DNA of 64,000 bases from assembly GCF_020662345.1 (NCBI RefSeq), contig NZ_VMOA01000029.1, positions 1-64,000 on the forward strand, written 5' to 3'. Under the pieces are notes generated by a model, which was not told the origin of the DNA, made no database searches, and saw only the letters and a list, made by a program, of their open reading frames with translations. The position numbers were made by a program, and so were the translations under genes. This DNA is from Methylobacterium sp. W2 (GTDB lineage: Bacteria; Pseudomonadota; Alphaproteobacteria; Rhizobiales; Beijerinckiaceae). Numbering within the stretch: the first letter of the stretch is position 1; each line of letters begins with the position of its first letter. Positions 8,990 to 16,892 of this stretch are shown piece by piece.

Positions 8990-10024
8990 TCACTTCGATG
9001 CGGCTCTCTTCTTGGGCTCCGCGGCCGTCAGCGTGTCCAGGAACGCCAGGAGATCGGCTTTCTCGGTCTCGGAGAGGTGGAGCGGCCGGATCTTGGGCGA
9101 TCGGCTCGGGCGTTCGATGCCGCCGCGATCGTAGAGATCGATCACGTCGCGCAGGGTCGGCACCGAACCGTCATGCATGTAGGGGCCGCGCTGCGCGACA
9201 TCGCGCAGGGTCGGGGTCTTGAAGGCGTATTGCAGGCTCTTCGAGGTCGGGAACAGGCGTCCCCGTCCGATATCGTCGTCCCGGCCGACGCCGATATCGT
9301 GGAACGATCCGTCGGTGAACGCCCAGCCGCCATGGCATTCGTGGCACCCGGCCTTGCCGTTGAAGAGCGCGAACCCCGCCTTCGCGGAGGCCCCGATCGC
9401 CGAGGCATCGCCATCGCGCCAGCGGTCGAACGGCGCACTTTCCGAAACGATGGTGCGCTGGAACGCCGCCAGCGCCCGCTCGATCCCGCCGCGCGTGATC
9501 TGACGATCCTCGAAGGTCGCGGCGAAGGCGGCGACGTAATCCGGATCGGCGCGCAGGCGCGCGATGAGCTCCTCCTCCGACAGATTCATCAGGTAGGGGC
9601 CGGTGATCGGCGTGAAGGCGACGGATTCGAGATCCGGGAACTTGCCGTCCCAGCCGAGCGGCGCGATCCAGCCGATGTTGAGCAGGGTGGGCGTGCGCAG
9701 CTTCAGCTCGATCCCGGGCTCGCCGATGCCGCGCATGCGCCCGTCGCCCCAATGGCGCGACGGCTCGTGGCAGGTGGCGCAGGCGATGGTGCGGGATCGC
9801 GAGAGGACCGGATCGAAGAACAGCGTCCGGCCGAGGTCGACCTGCGCCTCCGTATCAGGACCGCCCTCGGGCACGGCCAGTTCGGTCGGGCGCGCGAAAG
9901 CGCTGCGCCAGGCGGTGGCGTCGTCGGTCATGCCATGGGTGGCGAACAGGCTGGCGCCGATCACGGCCGCGACCGAACCCATCAGTGCCACTTTGACGAA
10001 CGCCGAGCCTGCCTTTCGATTCAT
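8990..10024 (-). CDS. Di-heme cytochrome c peroxidase family protein
   Basis: The 344-residue exported protein has an N-terminal hydrophobic segment (about residues 9-28) and two c-type heme motifs, CATCH in the N-terminal half and CHECH in the C-terminal half, in the architecture of the bacterial CcpA/MauG family. TPTLLNIGW and TPTLRDVAQRGPYMHDGS are typical of this family. It should reduce hydrogen peroxide in the periplasm using electrons from small cytochromes or cupredoxins; the family also contains protein-modifying MauG enzymes. The upstream nhaA gene on the same strand ends 79 bases before its start. Confidence 0.9.
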   Translation of the reverse strand: MNRKAGSAFVKVALMGSVAAVIGASLFATHGMTDDATAWRSAFARPTELAVPEGGPDTEAQVDLGRTLFFDPVLSRSRTIACATCHEPSRHWGDGRMRGIGEPGIELKLRTPTLLNIGWIAPLGWDGKFPDLESVAFTPITGPYLMNLSEEELIARLRADPDYVAAFAATFEDRQITRGGIERALAAFQRTIVSESAPFDRWRDGDASAIGASAKAGFALFNGKAGCHECHGGWAFTDGSFHDIGVGRDDDIGRGRLFPTSKSLQYAFKTPTLRDVAQRGPYMHDGSVPTLRDVIDLYDRGGIERPSRSPKIRPLHLSETEKADLLAFLDTLTAAEPKKRAASK

Positions 10025-10103
10025 CCTGCTCTCCGGCTGCGCAGCGTAGGATGCTTCATTTAAGATTGTCTTGCGTCACGGGTTTTTGACCGGGGGCGCG
10101 TCC

Positions 10104-11303
10104 TCACGCCGCGGAGCCCGTCCCGCGAACCGGAAGCGGTGCGAGAAACAGAACGGTAGCACCGGCGATCATGCAAGACACGGATCCGAGGAGCACGCCG
10201 ATCTTCGTCTTGGCCTCGAGATCCGGGCTGTCGGCGAAGGCGAGGAGGCCGATGAACAGGCTCATGGTGAAGCCGACGCCGCAGAGCAGCGACAGGCCGT
10301 AGATCTGCCCCCAGCCGGCATGGGCCGGGCGCTGGGCGAGGCCGAGCTTCACGGCGGCGACGACGGCGCCGAACACACCGATCTGCTTGCCGGCGAACAG
10401 GCCGAGGCCCACGCCGAGGGTCACCGGATCGGACAGCATCGCCGGCGACAGGCCGCTGAACGAGACCCCGGCATTGGCAAAACCGAAGACGGGCAGGACG
10501 AGATAGGCCGACCAGGGCTGGAGCGCATGTTCCAGCCTGTGGAGCGGCGAGGCCGGATCGTCGGGCCTCGCCGGGCTCGGGCGCAGGGGAATGGTCAGCG
10601 CCAGGAGCACCCCGGCGATGGTGGCGTGGATGCCCGATGTCAGGACGAGGACCCACAGGACCGCACCGAGGGCGAGGTAGGGCGAAAGGCGGCTCACGCC
10701 CGCCCGGTTGAGCCCGAACAGGATCGCGACGACGACGCCCGCACCGGCCAGGCTCGGCAGCGACAGGTCGGCGGTATAGAACGCGGCGATGATCAGCACC
10801 GCGCCGAGATCGTCGAGGATGGCGAGTGCGGTGAGGAACACCTTCAACGAGACGGGAACCCGCGACCCGAGCAGGGCGAGGACACCGAGCGCGAAGGCGA
10901 TATCCGTGGCGGTGGGGATCGCCCAGCCCCGCAGGGTTTCCGGCGAGGAGCGGTTGACGAGGACGTAGATCAGCGCCGGCGCGACCATGCCCCCCAACGC
11001 CGCCACCCCCGGCAGGACACGGTCCGGCCAGGTGCGCAGGCGCCCGTCGAGCACCTCGCGCTTGATCTCCAGGCCAACGAGCAGGAAGAACAGCGCCATC
11101 AGGCCGTCATTGACCCAATGCAGGACGGAAAGCCCGCCGACATAAGCCCCCAGCAGCGCGAAATAGCCCGGCGCGAGGGGCGAATTGGCCACGATCAGGG
11201 CGAGCACGGCGCTCGCCATCAGGATCAACCCGCCGCCGGCCTCGCTCCGGAGGACGTTGCGCAGGGCAGAGAAGGGACGGCGGGCGGGCGCGGTTTCCGG
11301 CAT
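10104..11303 (-). CDS. nhaA: Na+/H+ antiporter NhaA
   Basis: The 399-residue, about twelve-span protein matches the NhaA family in length and motifs: [17 protein letters not shown], the paired transport aspartates in [24 protein letters not shown], and [15 protein letters not shown] near the C-terminus. It exchanges sodium for protons to control pH and salt. The ATG at 11303 ([11 protein letters not shown]) fits the family start; the longer open frame upstream is arginine-rich antisense noise. A run of nine G residues (11345-11353) lies in its leader. Confidence 0.95.
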   Translation of the reverse strand: MPETAPARRPFSALRNVLRSEAGGGLILMASAVLALIVANSPLAPGYFALLGAYVGGLSVLHWVNDGLMALFFLLVGLEIKREVLDGRLRTWPDRVLPGVAALGGMVAPALIYVLVNRSSPETLRGWAIPTATDIAFALGVLALLGSRVPVSLKVFLTALAILDDLGAVLIIAAFYTADLSLPSLAGAGVVVAILFGLNRAGVSRLSPYLALGAVLWVLVLTSGIHATIAGVLLALTIPLRPSPARPDDPASPLHRLEHALQPWSAYLVLPVFGFANAGVSFSGLSPAMLSDPVTLGVGLGLFAGKQIGVFGAVVAAVKLGLAQRPAHAGWGQIYGLSLLCGVGFTMSLFIGLLAFADSPDLEAKTKIGVLLGSVSCMIAGATVLFLAPLPVRGTGSAA

Positions 11304-11431
11304 GGATGACGCCTGCCAGTGGACGAGCCCGACGGCAAGCGGGTGGGGGGGGGATTGGAAGGAAAAGCCGGGTCGGCTGCTGTCGACACCTCCAACTCTT
11401 CCAGCGAGTCGGCTGCCAATCCCGCCCCCCG

Positions 11432-12022
11432 TCATCTCTGATCGATGAGGCTCATGGCACGAGGGATCAGAGCGAGCAGCCGATCCCTTGGAACGCCATC
11501 GCGGGCCTGAACGGACAAGCCGTGCAGTAAAGCCGCGTAATGGTCGCCCAGCGCCCCTACGTCGGCATCGGGCGGCAACTCGCCATTGGCAGCCGCGCGT
11601 TCCATGCGCGCGGTGATCGATGCTGTCCGCATTCGGCGGCGCTCGGCCAGCCATTCGGCCACGGCCTCGTTCTCGGCGGTACAATTGGTCGCGGCCGACA
11701 CGACCATGCAGCCCTTGGGACCCCCGGGACGCGTATAGAGGTCGATCGCTTCGCGCAGTATCCGCTCAATCGCTTGTCGCGCGGTGCGCTCCTCCTCGAG
11801 CGCGCGCGTGGCAAAACCTCCGTCCTCGATTTCGTAGAGTGCCACCGCTTCACGGAAGAGTGCCTCCTTCGAGCCGAAGGCCGCATAGATCCGCGCCGAC
11901 GCTATTCCGAGCGCAGCGACGAGATCGGCCATGGAGGTGCCTTCGTAGCCACGCGTCCAGAAGGCCCGCTGAGCCTTTCCGAGCGCCGCGTCCCTGTCGA
12001 ACTCTCGCGGCCGACCGGCCAT
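11432..12022 (-). CDS. TetR/AcrR family transcriptional regulator
   Basis: The 196-residue protein has an N-terminal TetR helix-turn-helix (residues about 8-55, with [32 protein letters not shown] in two pieces of that motif) and a C-terminal ligand-binding region resembling the TetR_C_33 type. It is divergent from the isomerase/hydrolase pair, and the 95-base gap holds a 13-bp inverted repeat, so it most likely represses itself and that pair until a ligand binds. The ligand is not predictable from sequence. Confidence 0.92.
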   Translation of the reverse strand: MAGRPREFDRDAALGKAQRAFWTRGYEGTSMADLVAALGIASARIYAAFGSKEALFREAVALYEIEDGGFATRALEEERTARQAIERILREAIDLYTRPGGPKGCMVVSAATNCTAENEAVAEWLAERRRMRTASITARMERAAANGELPPDADVGALGDHYAALLHGLSVQARDGVPRDRLLALIPRAMSLIDQR

Positions 12023-12039
12023 TCAAACTTCCCTTTTTG

Positions 12040-12101
12040 GTCGATCAACAAATAATTCTCTTGACGACCCTCTACAAGCGTCTCATTCTTTGTTGATCGA
12101 C
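12040..12101. promoter_or_regulatory. Inverted-repeat operator pair between TetR gene and its divergent partner
   Basis: GTCGATCAACAAA (12040-12052) and its exact reverse complement TTTGTTGATCGAC (12089-12101) flank a 36-base spacer. Each arm is itself a near-palindrome of the TTGTTGATCGACAA type, as expected for TetR dimer sites, so there may be two operators bracketing the overlapping divergent promoters. A TTGACG hexamer at 12061 could be a -35 box for the plus-strand operon. Confidence 0.7.
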
Positions 12102-12117
12102 AAAGAATGGCGATACG

Positions 12118-13173
12118 ATGAGAACGATCAAAGGTCCGAGCATTCATCTTGCACAGTTCAGCGACGCACAGGCGCCTTTCAGCAGTCTCGACGCGATCGC
12201 CGAGTGGGCCGCAGAACGTGGATTCGCGGCGTTGCAGATTCCGGCGTGGGATACACGCCTGTTCGACGTGCGGAAGGCGGTCGAAAGCCGCGACTATTGT
12301 GACGAGGTCGTCGGCGTCGTCGCAAAGCATGGTCTCGTCATTGGCGAGCTGACCACGCACATCCTGGGTCAACTCGTCGCCGTTCATCCTGCCTACGATT
12401 CGATGTGCGACGCTTTTGCGCCCGAAGCGGTGCGGGGCAACTCCGGTGCGAGGAGTGAATGGGCGCTTCAGCAAATCCGGTTTGCCGCGCAGGCATCCCG
12501 GCGCTTGGGGCTGACTGAGATGGGGACGTTCTCGGGGTCGTTCGCCTGGCCGTATGTCTTCCCGTTTCCGCAGCGGCCCGAAGGATTGATCGATGCTGCC
12601 TTCGATGAGCTTGCGCGACGTTGGCGCCCCATCCTCGATGTCTGTGACGAGCAGGGCGTCAATCTCTGTTACGAACTCCACCCGAGGGAGGATCTACACG
12701 ACGGCGTGACGTTCGACATGCTTCTCGACCGCGTCGGCAACCATCCCCGATGCCGGATCCTGTTCGATCCGAGCCACTTCGTCCTCCAGCATCTCAAGTA
12801 TCTGGACTTCATCGACCTTTATCACGCGCGCATCGGCATGTTCCACGTGAAGGACGCCGAGTTCAATCCAACCGGACGCCAGGGCATCTATGGTGGCTAT
12901 CAGCCCTGGATCAACCGGGCCGGTCGGTTCCGCTCGCTGGGCGACGGGCAGGTCGACTTCAAGGCGATCTTCTCGAAGCTGGCCCAGTACGATTTCAGCG
13001 GGTGGGCTACCCTCGAATGGGAATGTTGCTTGAAGGATCAAGACGATGGCGCACGCGAGGGCGCCGCGTTCATCCAGGATCACATCATCCGCGTCACCGA
13101 CAGAACTTTCGATGACTTCGCCGGCACGCCGCTCGATGCGGCCAGCATGACCACGCTTCTCGGCATCGCCTGA
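12118..13173 (+). CDS. Sugar phosphate isomerase/epimerase-like TIM-barrel protein
   Basis: This 351-residue protein resembles the xylose-isomerase-like/AP-endonuclease-2 fold group: repeated beta-alpha units with metal-site residues in CYELHPRED, DPSHF, HVKDAEF and the terminal TLEWEC. Members isomerise or epimerise keto sugars, or act on inositol and related compounds; the substrate here is unknown. It starts downstream of the TetR operator and is followed after 21 bases by an alpha/beta hydrolase, so the two probably form an operon induced by the same molecule. Confidence 0.82.
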   Translation: MRTIKGPSIHLAQFSDAQAPFSSLDAIAEWAAERGFAALQIPAWDTRLFDVRKAVESRDYCDEVVGVVAKHGLVIGELTTHILGQLVAVHPAYDSMCDAFAPEAVRGNSGARSEWALQQIRFAAQASRRLGLTEMGTFSGSFAWPYVFPFPQRPEGLIDAAFDELARRWRPILDVCDEQGVNLCYELHPREDLHDGVTFDMLLDRVGNHPRCRILFDPSHFVLQHLKYLDFIDLYHARIGMFHVKDAEFNPTGRQGIYGGYQPWINRAGRFRSLGDGQVDFKAIFSKLAQYDFSGWATLEWECCLKDQDDGAREGAAFIQDHIIRVTDRTFDDFAGTPLDAASMTTLLGIA

Positions 13174-13194
13174 GCGGAATGGAAGGACAGCTCC

Positions 13195-14067
13195 ATGATC
13201 GACGAGTTTCACGCCGACGACGTGCGGCATCGCTACGTCCGGCTGGACGATACCCGCATGCATTGCGCGACGATGGGAGAGGGCATCCCGGTGCTGCTTA
13301 TCCCGGGATGGCCGCAGACCTGGTACGCTTGGCGTCACATCATGCCGGTCCTCGCGGCGAACGGCTTCGAAGCCATCGCGGTCGACCCGATCGGCTCCGG
13401 CTATTCCGCCCGCCCCGATGCGGGCTACGACACGGGCGCCGCCGCTTCCGTCCTGCATCGATTGATGGCGGCGCTGGGGCACGAGACCTACCATGTCGTC
13501 GGGCACGACGTCGGCATGTGGGTGGCCTACGCCCTCGCGATGGACCATCCGGCGACCGTGCGCCGCTTGGCCCTGACCGAAGCGGTCATTCCCGGCCTCG
13601 CGCCAGCGCCGACGATCTTCGCGCCTCCAGACGAAAACATCTTCCTCTGGCACTTCATGTTCAATCAGGTCCGCGATCTGCCCGAGTTTCTGACCGCCGG
13701 GCGCGAGCGGGGATATCTGGAATTCATCTTCGACAATTGGTCCCATCGCCGCGACCGCGTCGCCGTCGATGTCTATACGCGGGCCTATGCGAGCCCCGGC
13801 GGCATCCGGGCGGGCCTCGCCTATTACCGGGCGATTCCGGAGACCGTTCGTCAGAATGCCGAGCGCTCGAAGCGGCCTCTGACGATGCCGGTCCTCGCCA
13901 TCGGCGCCGAACATGCGACGGCGGATGCGCCGATGGCGACGCTTCGGCCGCATGCGGCCGACCTGCGCGGCGACATCGTCGCCGGGTGCGGGCATTTCAT
14001 CATGGAGGAAAGCCCTCGGGACTTCGCCGACCAGCTGCTCCCATTCCTGCTGGAAGCGCCCGCGTGA
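13195..14067 (+). CDS. Alpha/beta hydrolase, epoxide-hydrolase-like
   Basis: The 290-residue protein has the alpha/beta hydrolase layout with PGWPQTWYAWR (oxyanion region), an aspartate nucleophile in VGHDVGMWVAY, and a late histidine in GCGHFIMEE. An Asp rather than Ser nucleophile points to the epoxide hydrolase/haloalkane dehalogenase branch. The cap region (residues about 140-200) is of normal size. It is the second gene behind the TetR operator. Confidence 0.85.
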   Translation: MIDEFHADDVRHRYVRLDDTRMHCATMGEGIPVLLIPGWPQTWYAWRHIMPVLAANGFEAIAVDPIGSGYSARPDAGYDTGAAASVLHRLMAALGHETYHVVGHDVGMWVAYALAMDHPATVRRLALTEAVIPGLAPAPTIFAPPDENIFLWHFMFNQVRDLPEFLTAGRERGYLEFIFDNWSHRRDRVAVDVYTRAYASPGGIRAGLAYYRAIPETVRQNAERSKRPLTMPVLAIGAEHATADAPMATLRPHAADLRGDIVAGCGHFIMEESPRDFADQLLPFLLEAPA

Positions 14068-14359
14068 TGCCGCTCGATCCGGTGCTGATGGCACGAGACC
14101 GCACGGGACGGAAGGATCGCACATCAACGGCAATTCTATCCGCGCTGCCCTCATGGGAGCGACACGGGACATGAGCCTCATTGTTGTGCGAAGAAACCAT
14201 GCACCGATCGATAGAAAAGATATCTCATTTTCGTGCTAAAAATGTAACATATTCCATCGTCTTCGAGAAGACTTACAGCTGCAAGCGACCGGTGACTGGC
14301 CTAAATCCAAACACGCGTAGCCGATCGACGTCGACGCACATCGAGGATGAAGGTGTCGT
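14068..14359. other. Non-coding gap upstream of the APC permease
   Basis: This stretch of nearly 300 bases includes an AT-rich run (14215-14270) with a TGTAACATATT segment that could carry the permease promoter. No ORF, RNA or repeat is evident. Confidence 0.4.
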
Positions 14360-15826
14360 ATGTCGGGATTGCCAAGTGACGCGCGAAGTCAGGGTTCTTC
14401 CGCCGAGATCGGGGGCTACCGACAGGAACTGAAGCGAACCTTGGGTTCGTTTCAAGTCTTTGCCGTCTCCTTCGCCTTCATTTCGGTGGCCGTTGGTATA
14501 TTCGGTACCTTCGACGACGTCCTCCGCACTGCGGGACCCGTCGGAATTTGGCTTTGGGCCATCGTCGCCATCGGGCAAACCTTCGTGGCCCTCGTCATCG
14601 CCCAGTTCGCGGCCCGCATTCCGCTGACGGGCTCGTCCTATCAATGGGCCTCGCGGCTGGCCAATCCGGCGATCGGCTGGTGGTTCGGTCTGTTGAGCTT
14701 CTGCTACCTCGGCATCGGCGTGGTGGCGGTGGACAATGCCCTCGCGAGCCAGGCGCTCATGCCCCTGCTCGGCATGGAGCCGAACGAACAGACGGCCCGG
14801 TGGATCACCCTGGCGATCCTGCTGGTTCAGGCCGTGCTGACCATCGTCTCGACCCGCGTCGTCGGCCTGATCAACGGGACGGCCGTCGGCGTCGAGGTGG
14901 TCATCGTCATCCTGCTCGTGATCCTTCTGCCGATCGCCATCGCGATGAACGGGACGGGCTCCTTCTCCAACCTCACCTCCCGCGGGACGGCCGTCGCCGA
15001 CGCCGATTATTTCAAGGTCGGCGGCGGCCTGATGCTCGCCATGCTCATGGGGCTCTCCACCCTGGTCGGCTTCGATGCGGCGGCCAACGTCGCCGAGGAG
15101 GCCAAGGACCCGTTTCGCAGCGTCCCGCGCGCCATCGTCGGATCGGTGATCGCCGCGGGCGTCCTGGGGCTTCTCTTCCTCATCGCCCTCACCGTCGCCA
15201 TTCCGGATGTCGAGCGGATCACGCTGAGCGATTCTCCCGTCGCCGAGATCCTGCACGACCAGTTCGGTCCCACGATGAAGGCGGTCATGATGGCCGCGGT
15301 GACCTTCGCGTTCTTCGCCTGCGGGATGGTGGTGATGGCCACGGCCGCGCGGCTCGTCTACGCGATGTCGCGGGACGGCCGCTTTCCGGCCTCGCGCCTG
15401 ATGAGCCAGGTCCATCCGCGCACGCAGACGCCGATTCCCGCAACCATCCTGGTCTTCGTCGGGGGCGTCCTGCTGATGCTCGCCCTTCCGGGCGAGGCCC
15501 TGCTGCAGCTGATCACGGCATCGACGATCCTGCCGATCCTCAGCTATGGGGTCACGGTCATCCTGTACCTCGCCGTGAGGAAGAAACTCGACAAGAAGAT
15601 CGGCGCCTTCGATCTGGGCGCCTTCGAGATCCCGGTGGCCGTCATCGCCCTGGTCTGGCTGATCGGCGCCTTGTTCGTCCTGGTCACCCCCGCCGCCGCC
15701 TGGGTTCCGGTCCTGATCGTGGTGGGCCTGCTCCTGACGGGCGGCCTCTATTTCCTCTACCTGCTGACGTTCGATCGCGCGGTCCTCGAGATCGAACCGT
15801 CCGCCGCGTCTCCCGTCACGTCGTGA
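14360..15826 (+). CDS. APC-superfamily amino acid/amine permease
   Basis: The 488-residue protein shows about twelve hydrophobic spans and the FGTFDDVLRTAGP and GSSYQWASRLANP patterns of the amino acid-polyamine-organocation superfamily, most like bacterial members of the amino acid/choline transporter branch. The conserved intracellular loop GFDAAANVAEEAKDP is intact. It would import an amino acid or amine across the inner membrane; the substrate is not deducible. The ATG at 14360 lies just inside the conserved N-terminal tail (QELKRTLGSFQVFAVSF). Confidence 0.88.
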   Translation: MSGLPSDARSQGSSAEIGGYRQELKRTLGSFQVFAVSFAFISVAVGIFGTFDDVLRTAGPVGIWLWAIVAIGQTFVALVIAQFAARIPLTGSSYQWASRLANPAIGWWFGLLSFCYLGIGVVAVDNALASQALMPLLGMEPNEQTARWITLAILLVQAVLTIVSTRVVGLINGTAVGVEVVIVILLVILLPIAIAMNGTGSFSNLTSRGTAVADADYFKVGGGLMLAMLMGLSTLVGFDAAANVAEEAKDPFRSVPRAIVGSVIAAGVLGLLFLIALTVAIPDVERITLSDSPVAEILHDQFGPTMKAVMMAAVTFAFFACGMVVMATAARLVYAMSRDGRFPASRLMSQVHPRTQTPIPATILVFVGGVLLMLALPGEALLQLITASTILPILSYGVTVILYLAVRKKLDKKIGAFDLGAFEIPVAVIALVWLIGALFVLVTPAAAWVPVLIVVGLLLTGGLYFLYLLTFDRAVLEIEPSAASPVTS

Positions 15827-15859
15827 TCTCACGGGAAGGCGGCCGGGGCACCCGGCCGG

Positions 15860-15922
15860 CAAGACCTTCGCTTGGCGACGCAAGACCCGCGCTTGGTGAC
15901 GCAAGACCTTCGCTTGGTGACG
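15860..15922. repeat. Three-copy 21-bp tandem repeat
   Basis: Units at 15860-15880, 15881-15901 and 15902-15922 share CAAGACCYKCGCTTGGYGACG with two or three changes. The array lies in the leader between the permease stop and the GTG start of the outer-membrane protein. It has no sequence similarity to the 21-bp array at 8477, only the same period and copy number. Confidence 0.85.
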
Positions 15923-15939
15923 ACCGGAAAGTAAGCGCC

Positions 15940-16848
15940 GTGATACAGTCAGCCACCGGGTTCATCACCTCGCGGGCCATGGCGGGATGGCTGGGCGTCG
16001 CCCTGGCGACGTCCCTGTCCGGTCCGGCACGGGCCGACGAGGGCGGCGCGAACCTGTATCTGGCCGGCTCCTTCGCCAGCATGGCGGCGGTGCCGGGCGT
16101 GGCGGGGTGGTCGACGAGCCTGACCTATTACCATGCGACGGCGAAGATCCGGCCCGTCACCGAGAAGGCGGATCTCGCCTATGCGGGCGTGACCTATTCC
16201 TTCGCCACGCCGGTGCTCGACGGGCAGCTGGCGCTCAGCCTGTTCGGCGCGGTGGGCCGGATGGATGTCGGGATCGCCGACATCCGGAACGATACCCGGC
16301 TCGGAATCATGGACGTGACGCCGGCCGCGTCGCTGCGCTGGAGCGCCGGCAATCACAACTACCTCGTCTATACCCTCACCAACGCCCCGTCGGGCACCTA
16401 CAACGCGTCGCGCCTGGCCAATTTCGGCATCGGGCACTGGGGCCAGGATGGCGGGTTCGGCTACACCTATTACGACAAGGACCTGGGCTACGAACTCTCG
16501 GCCGTCGCCGGAATGACGTACAACTTCGAGAATCCGAAGACGAAGTACCAGAACGGCATCGATGCCCATATCGACTTCTCCGCGTCGAAATTCATCGGGA
16601 CGCAGTATCAGCTCGGTCTGGTCGGCTACGTCTACCAGCAGGTGACCGGCGATTACGGGCGAGGCGCCACCCTCGGTCCGTTCAAGGGCCGGGTCGCCGC
16701 CCTGGGTCCCCAGGCCGGCTACCTGTTCCCGGTGGGCGGCGCCCAGGGGTACATGAACCTGAAATTCTACCGCGAGTTCGCCGGGGAGAACCGTCCGGCG
16801 GGGTGGAATCTCTGGCTGACGATCTCGATCTCGCCGCAGGGCGCATAG
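15940..16848 (+). CDS. Outer-membrane beta-barrel protein (MetA-pathway/SphA-like)
   Basis: The GTG at 15940, eight bases after a GGAAAG ribosome site, opens a 302-residue protein with a signal peptide ending near GPARA-DEGG. The mature part is made of alternating-hydrophobicity strands with aromatic ends (GWSTSLTYYH, FGYTYYDKDLGYELS, YMNLKFYREF), typical of the phenol-degradation MetA/SphA family of outer-membrane channels for aromatic compounds. The substrate is unknown. Its place after the APC permease may mean a shared import route, but the tandem-repeat leader suggests separate control. Confidence 0.8.
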   Translation: MIQSATGFITSRAMAGWLGVALATSLSGPARADEGGANLYLAGSFASMAAVPGVAGWSTSLTYYHATAKIRPVTEKADLAYAGVTYSFATPVLDGQLALSLFGAVGRMDVGIADIRNDTRLGIMDVTPAASLRWSAGNHNYLVYTLTNAPSGTYNASRLANFGIGHWGQDGGFGYTYYDKDLGYELSAVAGMTYNFENPKTKYQNGIDAHIDFSASKFIGTQYQLGLVGYVYQQVTGDYGRGATLGPFKGRVAALGPQAGYLFPVGGAQGYMNLKFYREFAGENRPAGWNLWLTISISPQGA

Positions 16849-16892
16849 GGGCCCGTCCGAACCGGCGGCGGCACCGAGGCCCGCCGCTTCGC

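Noticed and set aside
10071..11309. 412-residue plus-strand open frame
   Set aside because: Antisense to NhaA, highly charged and repetitive, without a consistent start site.
11345..11353. Run of nine G residues upstream of nhaA
   Set aside because: Could suggest phase variation, but it lies outside the start region and coding frame, so there is no sign that length changes would affect expression.
15860..15922. Tandem repeat as part of the preceding coding frame (ARPALGD-type heptapeptide)
   Set aside because: The permease stop lies before it and the downstream gene has its own GTG and ribosome site, so translation through the repeats is not supported.
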